Positions 38,931 to 51,423 of a stretch of DNA of 64,000 nt are shown piece after piece. The position numbers and the translations under genes are program-made. Under the pieces are notes generated by a model. It ran no database searches, had not been told where the DNA came from, and was given only the letters and a program-made list of their open reading frames with translations. Position 1 is the stretch's first letter. Each line of letters starts with the position of its first letter. Origin of the DNA: Osedax frankpressi (lineage: Eukaryota; Annelida; Polychaeta; Sabellida; Siboglinidae); NCBI GenBank assembly GCA_964035775.1, contig OZ038316.1, positions 9,478,484-9,542,483 on the forward strand. Direction: 5' to 3'.

Positions 38931-41083
38931 ATTTTTTTAAAGTTACTTTTATTATATTATTAAATGAAATTCAATGACTTATAAGTATAAGTATTAATAT
39001 ATACTAGTGTACTTAACTCATATTCAATATTTATAGAAAATTGTTAAATTAAATTTGAAAACAAAGTAAATATTGAATTCTATAGATGTCAGTACATTAT
39101 TTGTTTCTACAAAAATTGTTTGAAATTTAAATTTATATAAAATATTTCTTTTCATTCAAATAATAGATGTATTAATGTAAGTACTTTATAAATTATTTGG
39201 AGACTTTATTATAAAAAATAAATATTATATACGAATATTTAAAACCCCTTTATACTTCCGGAATTATTGTATTTGAAAATATTATCAGAATCTAAAATTT
39301 GAAATTTACAAATTTATAAATTTATTATATTCACAATAAATATATGTTTATTATTAAAAATAAAATGATTTAAATCATATACATAACATATTATATATGT
39401 ATGTTTTCAATAATTGAATTATATTTTAATGTTATTTTTTTAATGTATTAAATGTATTTAATGTTTAAATATGTTTAATACATTAAAAATATGTACCAAA
39501 TATATGTTTTAAATCAATTATTTATACATTCATAGCCGTTTTCAGTTATACTATATATTATTCATTACATATTTAAATATATCACATGGATCGAGATTAT
39601 AATTATATCGCGTTAATTTTCGCGTTTTTAGAAATTAGTCTAATGAGCCATTGGCGTGATGCTATGATTTATTATAAATTCATAATGATACTTTCTAATG
39701 CTGTAGTATGTTAAAAAATATATAATTGAGTGTACATTGTATACTATACACATGATACGAGTTGTGAGTTTATTTAAATTCTAATATATTTAAATAGATC
39801 TAATGTTAAAATCAATATATTTAGCATGTATATTATATTTAAACATGTTCTTCAAGTGGGTGTATTAATTTGCCCGTATTATATAAGTGTTATTATAATA
39901 GATTGTTAATTTAATCATAGAATGTTTATTTACCCATATTAAACATATCCTCAACTGAATCGTTTTGTAATAGGTAGTTATGCAATCGTATTGGACAATA
40001 TGTAATGTGGTATATGATCATGATACACGCAACACTCTAGTATTTAAAAACTAATGCCACCAATGCTACTCCGCATATACTCCCATCCACCAGTGACTCA
40101 ACTGAAAAATACAACAAGCAAGTACTTATTTACAGATCTGAATATAAATGTTGATAATAAATGATATTTAAACTAAATAGGTCATCATACTTGGAGATAA
40201 CGCATATCAATATCACAAACTTAACATATATATTAACGATATCGTTGAAAAAAGTTGAGTTAAAAGATTGCAATATTGATTTGGTTATAAATATCCATAG
40301 GAACAATTACGCAACTACAGTAATGAGACTAATTTAGTTTAGCGAATTATGGAAAAGTTTGTATTTCAAATAGATGAGATATTTAATAAATATATTATTT
40401 AATATATTATTATAATATTATCTATAATTTACATTTACAAATTTAAACAATATACTATTATGACATTAACATATGACATTAATATAGAAATATATCTATT
40501 TTATATATAAAACTTATAATAATGATATGTTATTCTATATATTTATATATTTCATTTAATACTATATTTATGTAATATCTATACATTTATTAAAAAACCA
40601 TATAAACTATTTTTAGAATTTATTTTTATTTTTAAAATCGTCAGTCCTACATGAATATATTTGTTTCCACGTTGTCTATAGATTTTCATAGTAGCTTTTT
40701 AATCGATAATAAGATAAAACAAGATAAATCATAAGATTTAAAATTACAATTATTTGTTATAATTATTATTATTAAAATAATCTGTCAAGAAATATTTATA
40801 TAAAATTGTGTAGGTGTAAATGGTGTCGTATACATTTGTAAAAACACATATATGTGTATACTCTACCACCGTAAATATATCTCAAATATGCACCGGACAA
40901 TATCCGGCGGAATCCTTATAGATAGTACATAAACATATATGTATATTCACACTAAAAACCAAAGAAAAAAAATCGATTGTAAATAATAATATATGATTCC
41001 CATACATTATTTGAAAATAGAATATTTCTAAATGATTTATAAATTGTATGAATATTTTATTCTAAAATAAAATATATCAAATA
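38931..41083. other. AT-rich region upstream of MINPP1
   Basis: Should contain the MINPP1 promoter immediately right of 38930. Extremely AT-rich; no exon or RNA gene seen. Confidence 0.6.
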
Positions 41084-41437
41084 CCCTCCCTCTCCCTCTC
41101 CCTCTCCCTCTCCCTCTCCCTCTCCCTCTCCCTCTCCCTCTCCCTCTCCCTCTCCCTCTCCCTCTCCCTCTCCCTCTCCCTCTCCCTCTCCCTCTCCCTC
41201 TCCCTCTCCCTCTCCCTCTCCCTCTCCCTCTCCCTCTCCCTCTCCCTCTCCCTCTCCCTCTCCCTCTCCCTCTCCCTCTCCCTCTCCCTCTCCCTCTCCC
41301 TCTCCCTCTCCCTCTCCCTCTCCCTCACCCTCTCCCTCTCCCTCTCCCTCTCCCTCTCCATATCCCTCTCCTACTACCTCTCCTATTACCTCTCCATCTA
41401 CCTCTTCCCCCCCTCCCCTCCCCTCCCCTCCCCTCCC
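41084..41437. repeat. (CCCTCT)n hexanucleotide satellite
   Basis: About 45 CCCTCT units with few changes, then degenerate CCTCTCCTATTA units and a CCCCT run. One strand is pure purine, so triplex or slipped structures are likely. Its Glu-Gly and Arg-Glu ORFs are artefacts. Confidence 0.95.
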
Positions 41438-41939
41438 CAAATTAAATGATAGTAATGCCGTTAATCATTGTTGGTCCCCAATAAGAGAATAAATAGTTAG
41501 ATTGGTTGAGTAATGTTAGTAAAGTAGTATGTCATTGTTGAGTGGCTAGGAAAGAGTATAGTTTCATTTTAAAAGGATTGATGTTTGGTTATTGTTGTAG
41601 TTTGCTACTTGTGTGTGTTTTTGTAGTGTTAGTGTGTATAGTGGTGTGTATGTAGTGATGCGTATATAGTGTTAATGTGTTTAGTATATGTGTGTAGTGA
41701 TGGGTAGTGTTGTGTGTATTGGTTTGTGTAGTGGTGTGTGATTTGTGATTTATTTTTTTAAACACAGGTTTCTAGGCTTTTGCCTAATCAGTGTATGTAG
41801 TATCTGTGCGTGTGAAGTTTGTATGTGTGTGTGCGTGTGTGTATGTGTGTGTGTTTGGGTATGCTTGGGTGTTTTTGGGTATTTTTGGGTGTGTGTATAT
41901 ATATGTGTGTGTGTGGGGGGGGGGAGGAGTGTAGGTCAA

Positions 41940-42136
41940 AAACTCATCCAAAATCTAATCCCATGCGGGCCGTAGAGTGTACGGGTGGTAAGGGGCGTGG
42001 CTTCCACTGTTTCTCGCCAACTCACGCCACTAGCCACACCCCCGTTTCGATTGCAGATATAAAGTCCTAGAATTTTGCGATTGTTTTCGATTTCATTTAG
42101 TAAGACATTTCTACGACTTAAAATCAACATTCCAAC
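41940..42136 (+). promoter_or_regulatory. possible promoter and 5' leader
   Basis: A GC-richer island in AT-rich flanks with GGGGCGTGGC and GCCACACCCCC (KLF/Sp-type GC boxes), followed by an AT-rich leader and the candidate ATG exon at 42137. Assignment is by composition and motif only. Confidence 0.35.
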
Positions 42137-42172
42137 ATGACGAACCCAGATCCTTACAATTTGAGAAAGGTT
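42137..42172 (+). CDS. candidate first coding exon of a plus-strand gene (possibly PAPSS)
   Basis: After a GC-richer, promoter-like stretch (about 41940-42060) and a short leader, an ATG opens MTNPDPYNLRK and then meets a GT donor (GGTTTTA) with T at +3, like most donors here. PAPS synthases start with a short, variable leader before an ATNVxYQ-type segment, so this could be exon 1 of the PAPSS gene whose next recognised exon is at 54227. The link is inference only; the connecting exon was not found and may be in the assembly gap. Confidence 0.3.
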
Positions 42173-42595
42173 TTAAAATTGTATATTTGCGATATCGGCA
42201 TTCATATCTAATATGTATATGTTTATTAAATATATTATTGATTGTATTCGAATTCAAATGTATGTTAATTAAAGTATATGTTAATGTTTATAATCATACG
42301 TAATACATTGTATATTGATATGTATAGAACAAGGAATTACCTAAACACATATTCAATTCATACACATACACATAAGTGGCATGTACATTTTACATGTCGT
42401 GCCCATGCCAGTTATGGATGTAAATAAATACCTATACATGTCAGAAAATACATCACGTCATGTAGTCTAGGGTGTTAGGACACTACTACAATGGCATTGT
42501 TATTTCTTGTGAAGATGCGTATCTAGTTGTGTTATTGTATAGCAAAATGTCTGTACGATACGCGTGATGACAGTTAATGAGGTTAAAATATATAT

Positions 42596-42935
42596 TATAA
42601 CTACATTATATTTATATTATAACTACATTATATTTATATTATATTGTATTATATTAATGTTATATTATAATTAGATTATATTATATTAATACTATATTAT
42701 AATTATATTATATTGTATTATATCATATTAATACTATATTATATTATAATTATATTATATTATATCAAATTAATACTATATTATAATTATATTATATTAT
42801 ATCATATTAATGCTATATTATAATTAAATTATATTAATATTATATTGTAGTTATATTATATTATATTAATATTAATATTATATTATATTAATACTATATT
42901 ATAATTATACTATATTATATTAATATTATAAGTAA
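42596..42935. repeat. AT-only degenerate satellite
   Basis: Repeated TATATTATAATTATATTA and ATTAATACTATA words with almost no G or C; rich in dyads. Confidence 0.8.
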
Positions 42936-43132
42936 TATTATGCGACATTCTACCACTATGTGATGTTAATTCTAGGAATTTGGATTATGTTAACTATTAT
43001 GTTAATCTATTTGGAGTTTGGAGTTCACTCACTCTCATCGTAATCGTGAATTATTCTCATTTTAGGGGAACCGGAAGTAGCATCTCATCGCCTTTTCATT
43101 ACTTGAGCACTATTTTCTATAGTTGTGTCCCA

Positions 43133-43845
43133 CTTAGTCTCACATCGTCTCACATAGTCTCACATAGTCTCACATCGCCTCACACCGTCTCACATAGTCT
43201 CACATAGTCTCACATCGTCTCACACCGTCTCACACCGTCTCACACCGTCTCACACCGTCTCATATCGTCTCACACCGTCTCACACCGTCTCACACCGTCT
43301 CACACCGTCTCATACCATCTCACATCGTCTCACACCGTCTCACACCGTCTCACACCGTCTCACACCGTCTCATATCGTCTCACACCGTCTCACACCGTCT
43401 AACACCGTCACACACCGTCTCACACCGTCTCACACCGTCTCACACCGTCTCACACCGTCTCATATCGTCTCACACCGTCTCACACCGTCTCACACCGTCT
43501 CACTCCGTCTCACACCGTCTCACACCGTCTCACACCATCTCACACCGTATCACACCGTCTCACATAGTCTCACACCGTCTCACACAGTCTCACACCGTCT
43601 CACACCGTCTCACACCGTCTCACATAGTCTCACACCGTCTCACATAGTCTCACATCGCCTCACATCGTCTCACATCGTTTCACACCGTCTCACATAGTCT
43701 CACACCGTCCCACACCGTCTAACACCGTCCCACACCGTTTCACACCGTCTCACATCGCCTCACATCGTCTCACATCGTCTCACATCGTCTCACATCGTCT
43801 CACATCGTCTCACACCGTCTCACATAGTCTCACATCGTCTTAAAC
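43133..43845. repeat. 10-bp CACACCGTCT satellite
   Basis: About 70 copies in exact 10-bp register, with block variants CACATAGTCT, CACATCGTCT and CATATCGTCT. A degenerate edge continues to about 43940. Confidence 0.95.
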
Positions 43846-44039
43846 CATTACACACAGTCCCATATCGTAGTAAGCCATTACACATAGTCCCATATCGTAG
43901 TAAGCCATTACATATAGACCTATATCATCTCATACCGTCCGCCGGTGATATATCGGATTACCTATGACTTAAATTCACTTTCTCAATGAGCGCATAATCC
44001 GCTAGTTTTATAACAATTGTTTTGACCGGGTGACGTGAG

Positions 44040-44410
44040 TGGAGGAACGTGAGTATACGGGTCATTGAGTATGCCGTAAAGCGTGTATACGGGTCATTGA
44101 TTATGCCGTAAAGTGAGTGTGGGTCTGGTGAGTGTACGCCACACACTGTGCGGCTGGTGTGTTCCGTAAAGTGAGTATTCCGTAAAGTAAGTGTGCCGTG
44201 AAATGAGTGTACCGTAAAGTGAGTGTGCCGGAAAGTTAGTGTGCCGGAAAGTAAGTGTGAGTCTGGTGAGTATGCGACTGGACAGTGTGCTGTAAAGTAA
44301 GTGGATAGTGTGCCGTAAAGTGAATGTGCCGTAAACTGAGTGTGCCGTAAACTGAGTGTGCCGTAAAGTGAGTGTGCCGGAAAGTTAATGTGATTCTGGT
44401 GAGTGTGATA
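44040..44410. repeat. degenerate GTGAGTGTGCCGTAAA repeats
   Basis: About 16-bp units around GTGTGCCGTAAAGTGA, more diverged than neighbouring arrays. The minus-strand ORF through it is repetitive (LYGTLSLRHTQFTAH) and not credible. Confidence 0.8.
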
Positions 44411-45635
44411 ACCTATGTAAGTCCGCTCTAAACCTTCATCCTCCAATCAAGTTTAATATACTAGTGTTGTAAATTAATATTTCGATATATACCGAATTTG
44501 TCGATGGATTAAACAACACATTATGTAACAATTAATGCACGAGTATTACATAACTAGTTTCTCTGTAACTCTATGCGCGGTTTCTAAAAGAAGGGCTCCA
44601 GGGTAAACGACCAGGTCCCTACCATAGCCCAAGTATCATAGAATATAATAATATTATAACTATACGTAATCTTGGAATATTGTTTATCTGGAATACATGT
44701 AACTTGGAGTATATTAGAGTACATTATAACCCTATGTGTAGCCATTACGTATTGCTTTTGTTGACTCTCTTTAAAACTATGTTAATCTTAAAGTGTATTA
44801 TGTAAAAGCAAGCTGAATCCTGCCCTAGGATATTATTGTTAATAAAGTTTAAAACAAGCGATTAGTCTATTTCAATAGCCGGATATAGTTTTTTACATTT
44901 CAATCTATGATCTAAACCCGTGGTTTTCTATATATATTATTTAATCGTTACTCACACGATATATATATATATATATACATATTTTTTTACTCATAAGTGT
45001 GTTTTTGATGATCAATTAAATATGTTTAAAATTATGGTTAAAGTAGAAATATCTCGCCATCGTAGTATTGAGCATAACAGAATAAAACTAACATAGATAT
45101 GGGTAAAACAATTCAATGTGTGCAGGTGGAGATTACGACACATATGCTCATGGCGCATGCGTGGTTTAGTTTAAGATATATCGCTACAGACCTAAGACTT
45201 TAGACTCGAACTTAGGAATTGAATTTAGGAAGTGAATACTGAAGTCCACTGACTTTCAAACTTTTGAGCTACGCAAACAAACGCGGATTTCATAAAAAGG
45301 ATGACGTCACCGGCCGGCGTATAAACCACCGCCCCCTGGCGAGGGGACGCGTGCATCACGTTAATTGATTGAAGTAGCTTAGGGAGTGCCTTATCGAGAT
45401 CGGGCAGGAGTCCCCCGGCATCCATCGTAAGGCTACGATCCATTCGACGACTTTGCCCCCACTTCGCCGCCAGTCCCCATCGCCAAACTCCACCCCCGTT
45501 AATACCCTCGAGTTTAGACGTCCAGATAAATGCTAGTGGTAGCAATTTTCAGCAGGATAAATGCTAAATCCATTCGGTAATTGGACAAATACCGCCGGTA
45601 CTTATAGCTATATTTAAAGTGAGATATAGATGCAC

Positions 45636-45785
<150 letters not shown>

Positions 45786-45933
45786 TGAGCTGTTTATACC
45801 TACTTATATCTGTATAAAGATAAGTTGTAATATCTGACTATGTGTTGAGATGTTATTCACAGAGATAATATTTTATGTAATAAAAAAGAGAAAACACATT
45901 TATGTTTTCATATAATATATATGCATTTTGTAC

Positions 45934-46010
45934 AGTGTACACTGTACACTGTACACTGTACATTGTACAGTGTACACTGTACAGTGTACACTGTACACTG
46001 TACACTGTAT
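45934..46010. repeat. palindromic TGTACACTG repeats
   Basis: Eight or nine units of TGTACACTG/TGTACAGTG. GTGTACAC and CAGTGTACACTG are self-complementary, so the tract can fold into nested hairpins or a cruciform on either strand. Confidence 0.93.
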
Positions 46011-46598
46011 ATTATATGTAGTACGGATATTCCCGGTAACATTCCTATGTCTCCAACTCCCACGAAATAAATACAATTAGATAAATATAATACAATGCAC
46101 CTATTAAACTTTATATTCTATAATACCCTGCAAAGTACACGTAAAGGTCTAGATTTACAATTCTTTTTGTGTAATGGAATTTATGAAGATTATACTCATG
46201 ACTTTGATATGATATGTCCAAATATTAACTTCGATCAGAGTTTCTGATAGCACTTAACTTATACTAATTATATATTGAACACAGAAGTACTGTATTTATT
46301 ACACTGGAATATGAATTATAAAAAGATTACCATGCAAATGTTATTATGAACTATTTCAGCGTTCACCATGCTGATGAATCTGCTTTATGCATTTGCTATC
46401 AATATTATTTTCACCATTTATTGCGTATTGATTTATTTGGGTTTAAAGATTTAACAAATTTACTAAATAAATGAATACTATAACATATGTTAGATTAGTC
46501 GTCATTAGGTACACAAAAGTAACTAATGAAATGCATAACATATACTATAAAATATACTATATAATATTATTTAAATCTTTAGGGGGAATATATATATA

Positions 46599-46655
46599 GT
46601 GATATAGAGAGAGAGAGAAAGAGAGAGAGAGAGATAGAGAGAAAGAGAGAGAGAA

Positions 46656-46731
<76 letters not shown>
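46599..46731. repeat. (GA)n microsatellite
   Basis: GA run with AAAGAGAG interruptions at its left side. Confidence 0.95.
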
Positions 46732-46735
<4 letters not shown>

Positions 46736-47095
46736 ATAATTCCTGAGAATGCCTTTCTACATGACTAATTAACGAAAAACTGTAATTGGTGTGCCCGAAT
46801 AGACCCATGAGAATATCTTGACTCTAGGCGACGTGTAGAGCGAAATACAGAAATATCGAGAGAACGGCATGTCCAATGGACATTGTCCATTCAATTTCTT
46901 ACACGGATGTAACGCACCCACCGACGTTAAGAATGCACGTGTGCATTGTTATAGGGTGCCTGGTGAATACGCTATGGTGGGATTACCGATCAAATCTGAA
47001 TTATTAAAACAACGTAATATATCTTTAGTAGAGTAATAGATAATTGTTTCATTCTCGTATACAAATTTCCGTAAAGAGAATTAGAATTACCATTC

Positions 47096-48172
47096 ATGTT
47101 ATCTCACTGTTATCTCATTGTTATATCGCTGTTATCACACGGGTATCTAACGGTTATCTCACGATACTATCACGGTTACTTCACGGTTATCTCACGGTTA
47201 TTTCACGATTATCCTGCGGTTATCTCTCGGTTATATTACTCTTATCTCACGCTTATCTCAGGGCTATATTACGCTTATTGCACAGTTATCTTAAGCTTAT
47301 CTCTCGGTTATATTACTCTTATCTCACGGTTATATTACTCTTATCTCACGCTTATCTCTCGGTTATATTACGCTTATCTCACAGTTATCTTAAGCTTATC
47401 TCTCGGTTATATTACTCTTATCTCACGGTTATCTTAAGCTTATCTCACGGTTATATTATTCTTATCTCACGGTTATCTCACGGTTATATTACTCTTATCT
47501 CTCGGTTATATTACTCTTATCTCACGGTTATCTTAAGCTTATCTCACGGTTATATTGCTCTTATCTCACGGTTATCTCACGGTTATATTACTCTTATCTC
47601 ACAGTTATCTTAAGCTTATCTCTCGGTTATATTACTCTTATCTTACGGTTATCTTAAGCTTATCTCTCGGTTATATTACTCTTATCTCACGGTTATATTA
47701 CTCTTATCTCACGCTTATCTCTCGGTTATATTACGCTTATCTCACAGTTATCTTAAGCTTATCTCTCGGTTATATTACGCTTATCTCACAGTTATCTTAA
47801 GCTTATCTCTCGGTTATATTACTCTTATCTCACGGTTATATTACTCTTATCTCACGATTATCTCACGGTTATATTACTTTTATCTCACGGTTATATTACG
47901 CTTATCTCACAGTTATCTTAAGCTTATCTCTCGGTTATATTACTCTTATCTCACGGTTATATTACTCTTATCTCACGATTATCTCACGGTTATATTACTT
48001 TTATCTTACGGTTATATTACGCTTATCTCACAGTTATCTTAAGCTTATCTCTCGGTTATATTACTTTTATCTCAAGGTTATATTACTCTTATCTCACGAT
48101 TATCTCACGGTTATATTACTCTTATCTCACGATTATCTTACGGTTATATTACTCTTATCTCACGCTTATCTA
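47096..48172. repeat. 1.1-kb satellite of 11-bp units with higher-order structure
   Basis: Units such as TTATCTCACGG, TTATATTACTC, TTATCTCTCGG, TTATCTTAAGC and TTATCTCACAG, all 11 bp, recur in set orders, so multi-unit blocks were copied together. It opens several repetitive ORFs that are not genes. Confidence 0.93.
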
Positions 48173-48547
48173 CAATCGGAGTGAAGTTATGTCGCGTATT
48201 TGGCATGTACGGTCATTGGATATTCCGATATACGAATATTGTGAAACAGGTTTACGGTAAATGATGAAATGACTATGTCAATGCACACACAACAATATAT
48301 CGTATACAATACAGCATTTGAGCATATCGAGTTACAACGTAAATATATACGGTGACCATGGTTACAATGTTAGAAATAATGTTTTCTGGAAGTTATTTTC
48401 GCCTTATTGAAATCTTTTTTCAAATTTAGTTATAAACTTAGAGAATAAATGCAGTATTATTATAATAATATAATACAATATTAATATAATTAATTTTGTA
48501 TTATTAAAAGTGTATATTTTGCATTTAAAGTCATAAATCTTATTACA

Positions 48548-48587
<40 letters not shown>

Positions 48588-49072
48588 TATTTTTAAATTG
48601 TTACTATGCTATAATATTTAATTTTCATATTTAGGAGGTACATTATATATATTATGTAAAAGAAAATTATATACCTATTATAATGTAATTTAACATCAGC
48701 TGTGCATTTAGTAAGTTATAATATAACTACATAGTGTTTGGTATGTGATTATACCCAATATACCTTAAATAATCTTAAATAATACATTTTATAGTTATTA
48801 CATATTACGAGATATATTACTTAAGTTAGTTTTACCTCACTTCCGGCTCCTCTTCTGACCACTTTCTCCCGTTCAGACCACTGAGACAACATCATTGTGA
48901 TGTATCTACATCATTATTACTTCGTCGTACTCGGTGATACATCTCATTAGTTACATATACGTATATTATATAATCATAACCGCAAAAACTGAGTTCGTCA
49001 CTAAAGCCACCTTACGGACGAATTATTCTCTTCGTGAATAATGCATACGCGACTATCTCCTACTTTGAATAT

Positions 49073-49319
<247 letters not shown>

Positions 49320-49380
49320 TGAGCTATGGGTATTGTGTGAGGTTTATTAACCACCAGCAGGTGCGATGGGTCGTGTTATT

Positions 49381-49732
49381 GACACTACTCGTACACTACT
49401 CGTACACTACTCGTACACTACTCGTACACTACTCGTACACTACTCGTACACTACTCGTACACTACTCTTACACTACTCGTACACTACTCGTACACTACTC
49501 GTACACTACTCGCACACTACTCGTACACTACTCGTACACTACTCGTACACTACTCGTACACTACTCGTACACTACTCGTACACTACTCGTACACTACTCG
49601 TACACTACTCGTACACTACTCGTACACTACTCGCACACTACTCGCACACTACTCGTACACTACTCGCACACTACTCGCACACTACTCGCACACTACTCGT
49701 ACACTACACCGCTCGTACACTACTCACTGTAT
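49381..49732. repeat. 11-bp CACTACTCGTA satellite
   Basis: About 32 copies of CACTACTCGTA, with CACTACTCGCA variants clustered at the right end. Confidence 0.96.
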
Positions 49733-49952
49733 GTGTAAGTATTTATTTGATTAAAACGTAACAATTAAAATTAATACATGTTCTATATTGCGTTGGATAT
49801 GTACAAAAATAATAATAATCATGATTATTGAAGCAAAAAGCTCTTTAGCTTGCTTTTAAAACGAAGATGGGTAAGTTTAGGGGATAGTGACAATTAGTGT
49901 AGATGGTTCCATTTAAGTGGAACGATAAGTGAGAATCTCTTCGGGCCGTATA

Positions 49953-50195
49953 TGTTGTAGTTAGTGGAGGGTAGTGTTAATAGCGTGAGTTAAGAAGTTC
50001 GTAATAGTTAGTGGAGGGTAGTGTTAATAGCGTGAGTTAAGAAGTTCGTAATAGTTAGTGGAGGGTAGTGTTAATAGCGTGAGTTAAGAAGTTCGTAATA
50101 GTTAGTGGAGGGTAGTGTTAATAGCGTGAGTTAAGAAGTTCGTAATAGTTAGTGGAGGGTAGTGTTAATAGCGTGAGTTAAGAAGTTCGTAATAG
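49953..50195. repeat. 47-bp tandem repeat, five copies
   Basis: Nearly identical copies of a 47-bp unit containing GTTAGTGGAGGGTAGTG and GCGTGAGTTAAGAAGTTCG. High identity suggests recent expansion. Confidence 0.93.
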
Positions 50196-50204
50196 TCAAG
50201 TGTT

Positions 50205-50535
50205 AGTAGTTAAGTTAAGTAGTTAAGTTAAGTAGTTAAGTTAAGTAGTTAAGTAGTAGTTAAGTTAAGTAGTTAAGTTAAGTAGTTAAGTTAAGTAGTT
50301 AAGTTAAGTAGTTAAGTTAAGTAGTTAAGTTAAGTAGTTAAGTTAAGTAGTTAAGTTAAGTAGTTAAGTTAAGTAGTTAAGTTAAGTAGTTAAGTTAAGT
50401 AGTTAAGTTAAGTAGTTAAGTTAAGTAGTTAAGTTAAGTAGTTAAGTTAAGTAGTTAAGTTAAGTAGTTAAGTTAAGTAGTTAAGTTAAGTAGTTAGGTG
50501 AGTTAAGTAGTTAAGTTAAGTAGTTAAGTTAAGTA
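50205..50535. repeat. 13-bp TTAAGTTAAGTAG satellite
   Basis: About 25 copies with very few changes. Confidence 0.95.
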
Positions 50536-51223
50536 TGCGCTTATTGGTAAGTCAGCATTTTATTGAGAATACTCAGTAGTTTGTAGTTAATTAAGTTGTG
50601 GGTAGTTATCCAATTTAGTTGTTGTCGTAATACCGTAGTACTTGTAGAATAGTCCGTTCGTTTCAGTGCGTAAATCATTCGGCTAGATAGGATCAGCATA
50701 TTGTCAAAGTGTATGATTTGGTTCTTATTTCCAGGTGCTGGTAGCGAGTTACGGTATTACAGGCGAGAACGTATTACGTAATTCGTGTAAGCATGGTGGC
50801 AGTTGTATCCGTGTAATGTCTAAGATTGTCGTAGTTGTCTAAGATTATCGTAGTTGTCTAAGATTATCGAGTTACGCTATTTTCGTTTCCTTGTTAATTG
50901 TATAGGTTCATCGAAGTTCATCGTTACACTGAAATCCTAAATAGTTCTTAAATGGGTTCCATTTCTAAATGTATAGAGGATTTTAGTTGCATTGAAAACG
51001 TTTTTTCCCAGGTAATATTATTGGCGTGCGTAAGTCTCCCGCACTTTTCTCACGTACCTCGCATACCTCTCGTACATCCCTATAGGTCGGGTAGTACGTC
51101 GTACAACCCTCGCACATCCAACATACACTATTCGCGCACGCCACGTACTCCACGCACTCCATCCCGGTGGAGTACGGTGTTAATGGCTGTAGAGGCAATA
51201 ATACAAGATCTGCGTTGACGTCT
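50536..51223. other. mixed-composition segment before the assembly gap
   Basis: Less AT-rich than flanks. An ATG at 50952 opens about 20 codons to a GT after CCCAG (51012), and an AG at about 50740 opens a 35-codon frame, but neither resembles the missing PAPSS exon or any family I know. Not called. Confidence 0.35.
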
Positions 51224-51423
51224 NNNNNNNNNNNNNNNNNNNNNNNNNNNNNNNNNNNNNNNNNNNNNNNNNNNNNNNNNNNNNNNNNNNNNNNNNNNNN
51301 NNNNNNNNNNNNNNNNNNNNNNNNNNNNNNNNNNNNNNNNNNNNNNNNNNNNNNNNNNNNNNNNNNNNNNNNNNNNNNNNNNNNNNNNNNNNNNNNNNNN
51401 NNNNNNNNNNNNNNNNNNNNNNN
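51224..51423. other. assembly gap (200 N)
   Basis: Exactly 200 N, likely a fixed-size placeholder. The right side starts inside an 11-bp satellite, so the real gap probably contains more of that array and possibly the missing PAPSS exon. Confidence 0.99.

Noticed and set aside
41057-41440. Glu-Gly and Arg-Glu repeat frames
   Set aside because: Translation of the CCCTCT hexamer array.
43958-44446. 162-codon minus-strand frame
   Set aside because: Repeated LYGTLSLRHTQF peptide from the 16-bp array; no start context or homology.
47044-47800. Three long overlapping frames (YLTVISRL-type peptides)
   Set aside because: The 11-bp satellite read in several frames at once.
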